Shown piece by piece: positions 61,271 to 64,000 of a DNA stretch of 64,000 bases. This DNA is from Schoenoplectus triqueter (taxonomy: Eukaryota; Streptophyta; Magnoliopsida; Poales; Cyperaceae): NCBI GenBank assembly GCA_964058805.1, contig CAXKVV010000058.1, positions 1-64,000 of the forward strand, in the 5' to 3' direction. The notes beneath the pieces were generated by a model, which was not told the DNA's origin, made no database searches, and was given only the letters and a program-made list of their open reading frames with translations. How positions within the stretch are numbered: position 1 is the first letter of the stretch; every line of letters begins with the position of its first letter. Both the position numbers and the translations under genes were made by a program.

Positions 61271-61485
61271 GGAAGTGGGGGAGGTTCAAAGCATTTTGAA
61301 TCAAAAAATTGGTTCAAAGCCTTCTAGAACCGTTGATTTTGCATCAAGATTCATATTTTTAATAAAATCTAAGTTTAAAATTTGTACTTTCAATAATCAT
61401 TACGAATTTCGATGCAAAATCAACGATTCTAGAAAGGTTTGAACTATTTTTTTGATTCAAAATGCTTTGAACCTCCCCCACTTCC
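61271..61485. mobile_element. fold-back MITE with 9-bp TSD in a DPB2 intron
   Basis: Perfect 9-bp duplication TTTCTCGGC at 61262-61270 and 61486-61494. The ends GGAAGTGGGGGAGGTTCAAA are inverted at both sides and complementarity continues for about 85 bp (GCATTTTGAATCAAAAAA, then TTCTAGAA and CGTTGATTTTGCATC). 215 bp. TSD size and long TIR suggest a Mutator-type MITE. A diverged relative lies at 35190-35375. Confidence 0.9.
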
Positions 61486-61801
61486 TTTCTCGGCTAGACT
61501 TTTAATTAGATCTTTACTATAGATGTAGCAAGTATTTCAAAATTTGAATATCACATCTGAGGCTTAGTAATTTAGAATTTTCCAGGGGATATGAGAAAAA
61601 TATGGAAGCAAAGAACATAAAGTATACTGCATCTGAAAATAGGCTTACTCATAGAATACATTTTTGATGGGGTCATAATGAAATCATGGTATGACAAAGG
61701 TGTCAATCACACGGGAAAGAGAAAGAGAGGGAGAACTCACTTGATTCTTTTTCGATCCCGTCGATCAGTGTTTCGAGCACCTCTTCCTCGTCTTCAGGGA
61801 A

Positions 61802-62465
61802 ATGAGAAACAATAAGTTCATATATGATGAGCTTGATGTCTCATGTTTGATGGTCGCCACTATGAGTTCTGAGCTTCAGAAGATGTTCGAGACTCGTGGT
61901 GCGTTTGACATAATTGATCAACTCAAGAAAATATTTCAAAAGAAGGCTCAAACTGAGATGTGCAATCTCACAAAAGCACTTATGAAGTACTCAATACGCG
62001 ATAATGAGTCTGTAAGTGCTAATATGTTCAAAGTTATGGAATATATTGAGCAGCTTCAGAAGCTAGGCTGCATGTGAGACTCACAGCTAGTTACGAATAT
62101 CGTTTTCGCGTCATTGTCTCCTCGCTATTTGAATTTCATTATGAATTACAATATAATGGGAATGTTGAAGAGCTTGGATGAATTGCTAGGTTTGTTCAAG
62201 ACTACCGAGGAGGACATGAACAAAGGATCTGAGAAAATTCTCGCGGTCAGTTCGGCTGGGAAGAAGATTAAGAAGCGTTCCAAGAGCAAGTCTAAGGGCA
62301 AGGGTAAGGGGAAAGCTCAAGTGGTGAATTTGAGCGCTTTTAAACCCAAGGATATTTCCGATGTTGAGTGTTTCTACTGCAAGAAGTGCATACATTGGAA
62401 ACGTAATTGCCCTCAGTTCTTGGAGGACAAAAAGAACGAAAATGTCCTTTCTGTTAGTTTGTAAT
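61802..62465 (+). pseudogene. Ty1/copia gag fragment
   Basis: Two adjacent frames read a copia gag: LDVSCLMVATMSSELQKMF, ESVSANMFKVMEYIEQLQKL, a TGA-type break at about 62077, FASLSPRYLNFIMNYNIMG, then a Lys/Ser-rich stretch and a CCHC-like knuckle CFYCKKCIHWKRNC in which the motif is intact (C-x2-C-x4-H-x4-C). It begins exactly where the DPB2 exon is cut. The protease and polymerase parts are missing downstream. Confidence 0.8.
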
Positions 62466-63199
62466 AATCTTGAAGTCAATAATACGATAAATTTGTTATA
62501 TAAAGCTTTGTTCATGAATTGGATATTTAAACGATATTTTGTTTCCTTGAGTATTATTGAATTTATGAATCATTCCGAGTTCATGACTGGAATTGTGAAA
62601 CTTCATAATATAGAATATACTCTTAAAAGTCACTAACCAAGGTAATTAGCAGGAACACTAATTAACTGTTATGAGGTTAGTATGTGGATTAAATGATGGT
62701 CAAGTTTTACAGACCATAGACAAAGAGTTGTCATTTTAATCACATAAATAGATGTTCTAGGAACATCGTATTTGATAGACCCCGAATGAAACATTAAATG
62801 GAATTGTGTTCGTGTCATTAATGTTTTCGTTCAGTATTAAATTCTAAAGTATGAGGTATTCATCTTTCCTACATAGGATATGTATGTGTGTGATTTCTAC
62901 CAAACGTTATCCGTAAAAGGTGGCTATAAAGGTAGCTCTTCGGTATACATAACTTATGCGGAGGAAGAGATGGTTTGCCAAAAGTACTATTGTCCCTCAT
63001 ATTTCTATATGAGTTATAGCATCACTGGGCCCCTTGATAGAGTAAGATTATCTGCTAGCAGTATAATTACAAGAGTAATTATATTTGATTATTTACTCAG
63101 GATCAAGAAAAGATTAAGTTTGCAAGGATGACACATACCTACCTTGAAACTGATCTGATAGCTATGAGACAAAAGAATTAAACACAAGTAAATAGTTTA
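62466..63199. other. probable non-coding internal part of the copia element
   Basis: No pol domain was recognised. Text between gag and the LTR-like tail is without a long conserved frame. Confidence 0.4.
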
Positions 63200-64000
63200 C
63201 TGGATCATGATATTGTACAGTACATCATCATCTGTGTAATTGGATGGTCATAGTGCATTCTGCCAGATGCCTCCTATAATTATAGAAGTTAAAACGGTTT
63301 TAACTCTATTTACCAACATAACACGGATCCTGTCGGGTCACACCGTATAGGAGTTAATCGGAGAATCTTATTGATTAATTATGAATTGTTTATAATTAAT
63401 AATAAGATGGTTATAATTAATTATATATGATATAATTATATTTGTCATAGAGATGACAAGAAGCAAAAATCAGATTGAATTTATAACGTGTTGGACACGT
63501 CGTATAAATTCGCCGAAACAACAACCGAAAAAAATATAATTGTAGATGACAATTATATATATTTGATTTGGATTTTAAAATGTTAATTATGGATTTGAAT
63601 TATGGGCCAAAGCCCATTTATAATTAAAGTCTTAATTAATAATTAAAAGCCCAAAATCAGAAAAGCCCAAAAAAGCCCAAAATCCGAAAAGCCCAAAAAG
63701 GCCCATGATGAGCTCCAAGGGTATTTTGGTAATTTGTCCAAAAGCCCAAGGGTATTTCGGTAATTTGGCCAAAAAGCCCAATGGCGTTTTGGTAAATTGA
63801 ATGAACTTTAAGGGTATTTTGGTCTTTTCACTTTGAAACCTCCTTACTATTCACGAGGGCATTTTGGTAATTTGTCAATTCCATTTTTTCTATAAATAGA
63901 GGGGTAGGGTGAGAGAGAAACTTCCACCAAATCAGTTCTACTTTCTCTCTCCCGGTATACGGTTGTTTCAGAATTCACGGGATCGGTGAATAGTGTTTTT
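63200..64000 (+). repeat. LTR-like region, cut by the window end
   Basis: Contains TGTCGGGTCACACCGTATAG, AAGCCCA-rich DNA, a TATAAATAGA box at 63891 and a CT-rich leader (63925-63955), a layout common in plant copia LTRs. Only one copy is visible, so this is inferred from style. The 3' boundary is outside the window. Confidence 0.45.
63640..63880 (+). repeat. tandem GGGTATTTTGGTAATTTG/AAAAGCCCAA units
   Basis: GGGTATTTTGGTAATTTGTC or close variants recur near 63720, 63750, 63782, 63813 and 63858, interleaved with AAAAGCCCAA blocks. Such arrays are typical of LTR U3 regions. Confidence 0.75.

Larger units (their letters stand above)
57609..61803 (-). pseudogene. DPB2: DNA polymerase epsilon subunit B (DPB2), disrupted
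   Basis: Minus-strand exons, 5' to 3': about 61800-61741 (FPEDEEEVLETLIDG), about 61713-61649 (RVIDTFVIP, TGA, FHYDPIKNVFYE), 61113-61079 (HTGKLPIHGQL) continued after a MITE at 60557-60427 (DGEAVDKAALYRDRYQ), 60171-60040 (ITTIQSLTG, GRFYLEDL), 59699-59622 (KITSGFFVENTVIVAEGEL), 58920-58816 (STCGFPPSENREVSL, LDFFGGG), 58252-58172 (MAVNDMFVVLSDVWLDDEE), 57739-57609 (MEKLGVVLDGYE, VPSLFVLMGNFCS). The order matches the essential replicative subunit. Damage: the first exons are cut by copia DNA, an N-terminal exon is missing, TGA replaces the expected Lys, a MITE splits an exon, and the C-terminal third is absent. The remaining exons are well conserved, so decay is recent. Another intact copy is presumably elsewhere in the genome. 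Confidence 0.93.

Noticed and set aside
62361..62636. 91-codon plus frame
   Set aside because: Overlaps the copia zinc knuckle in another frame and continues into non-coding DNA.

Overview
This is nuclear DNA of a flowering plant, most likely a eudicot. The evidence is AT-rich intergenic DNA, intron-split genes with GT-AG junctions, a replication-type histone H3, a universal-stress protein, an NPK1/ANP-type MAPKKK, a plant-specific syntaxin (SYP11x), and plant transposon types (MULEs, hAT MITEs, copia, L1-like LINE, Helitron). Nothing prokaryotic or organellar was seen.

Layout. 1-2290: ~182-bp satellite organised as a 1,900-bp higher-order repeat. 2291-4070: copia pol remnant (-). 5036-7685: internally deleted copia element with two LTRs (+). 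8610-8970: two-exon gene fragment (-). 11971-12381: intronless histone H3.1 (-). 13038-13771: hAT MITE packed with GGACC repeats. 14768-19976: complete 5.2-kb MULE with a decayed transposase (+) and a decayed GRF zinc-finger ORF (-). 21837-23668: USP gene, 4 exons (+). 23957-24883: poly(A) retroposon with a 14-bp TSD. 25087-25531: small Helitron. 25532-36840: gene-poor, with a 1.07-kb TIR element, an old retroelement ORF and a minisatellite. 37134-43384: NPK1/ANP-like MAPKKK, 17 exons, open throughout (+). 45909-50261: second MULE-like element carrying a decayed plant mobile domain gene. 50509-50995: probable hAT MITE. 51868-52779: SYP112-like syntaxin (+). 53400-56570: degenerate LINE (+). 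56659-57186: hAT MITE. 57609-61803: broken gene for DNA polymerase epsilon subunit B (DPB2) (-), containing a U12-type AT-AC intron, two MITEs and a copia insertion. 61802-64000: copia gag fragment and LTR-like DNA.

Intact host genes appear to be H3.1, USP, the MAPKKK and the syntaxin. H3.1 and DPB2 belong to DNA replication; NPK1-type kinases act in cytokinesis, and SYP112 is related to the cytokinesis syntaxin KNOLLE. I see no evidence that this grouping is a functional cluster. The most notable signals are the AT-AC intron, the exon-resident MITE that could be spliced in frame, the two MULEs with extra ORFs, and several hAT MITEs that each carry a different short subterminal repeat. All calls come from reading the sequence by eye; no alignments or searches were run.
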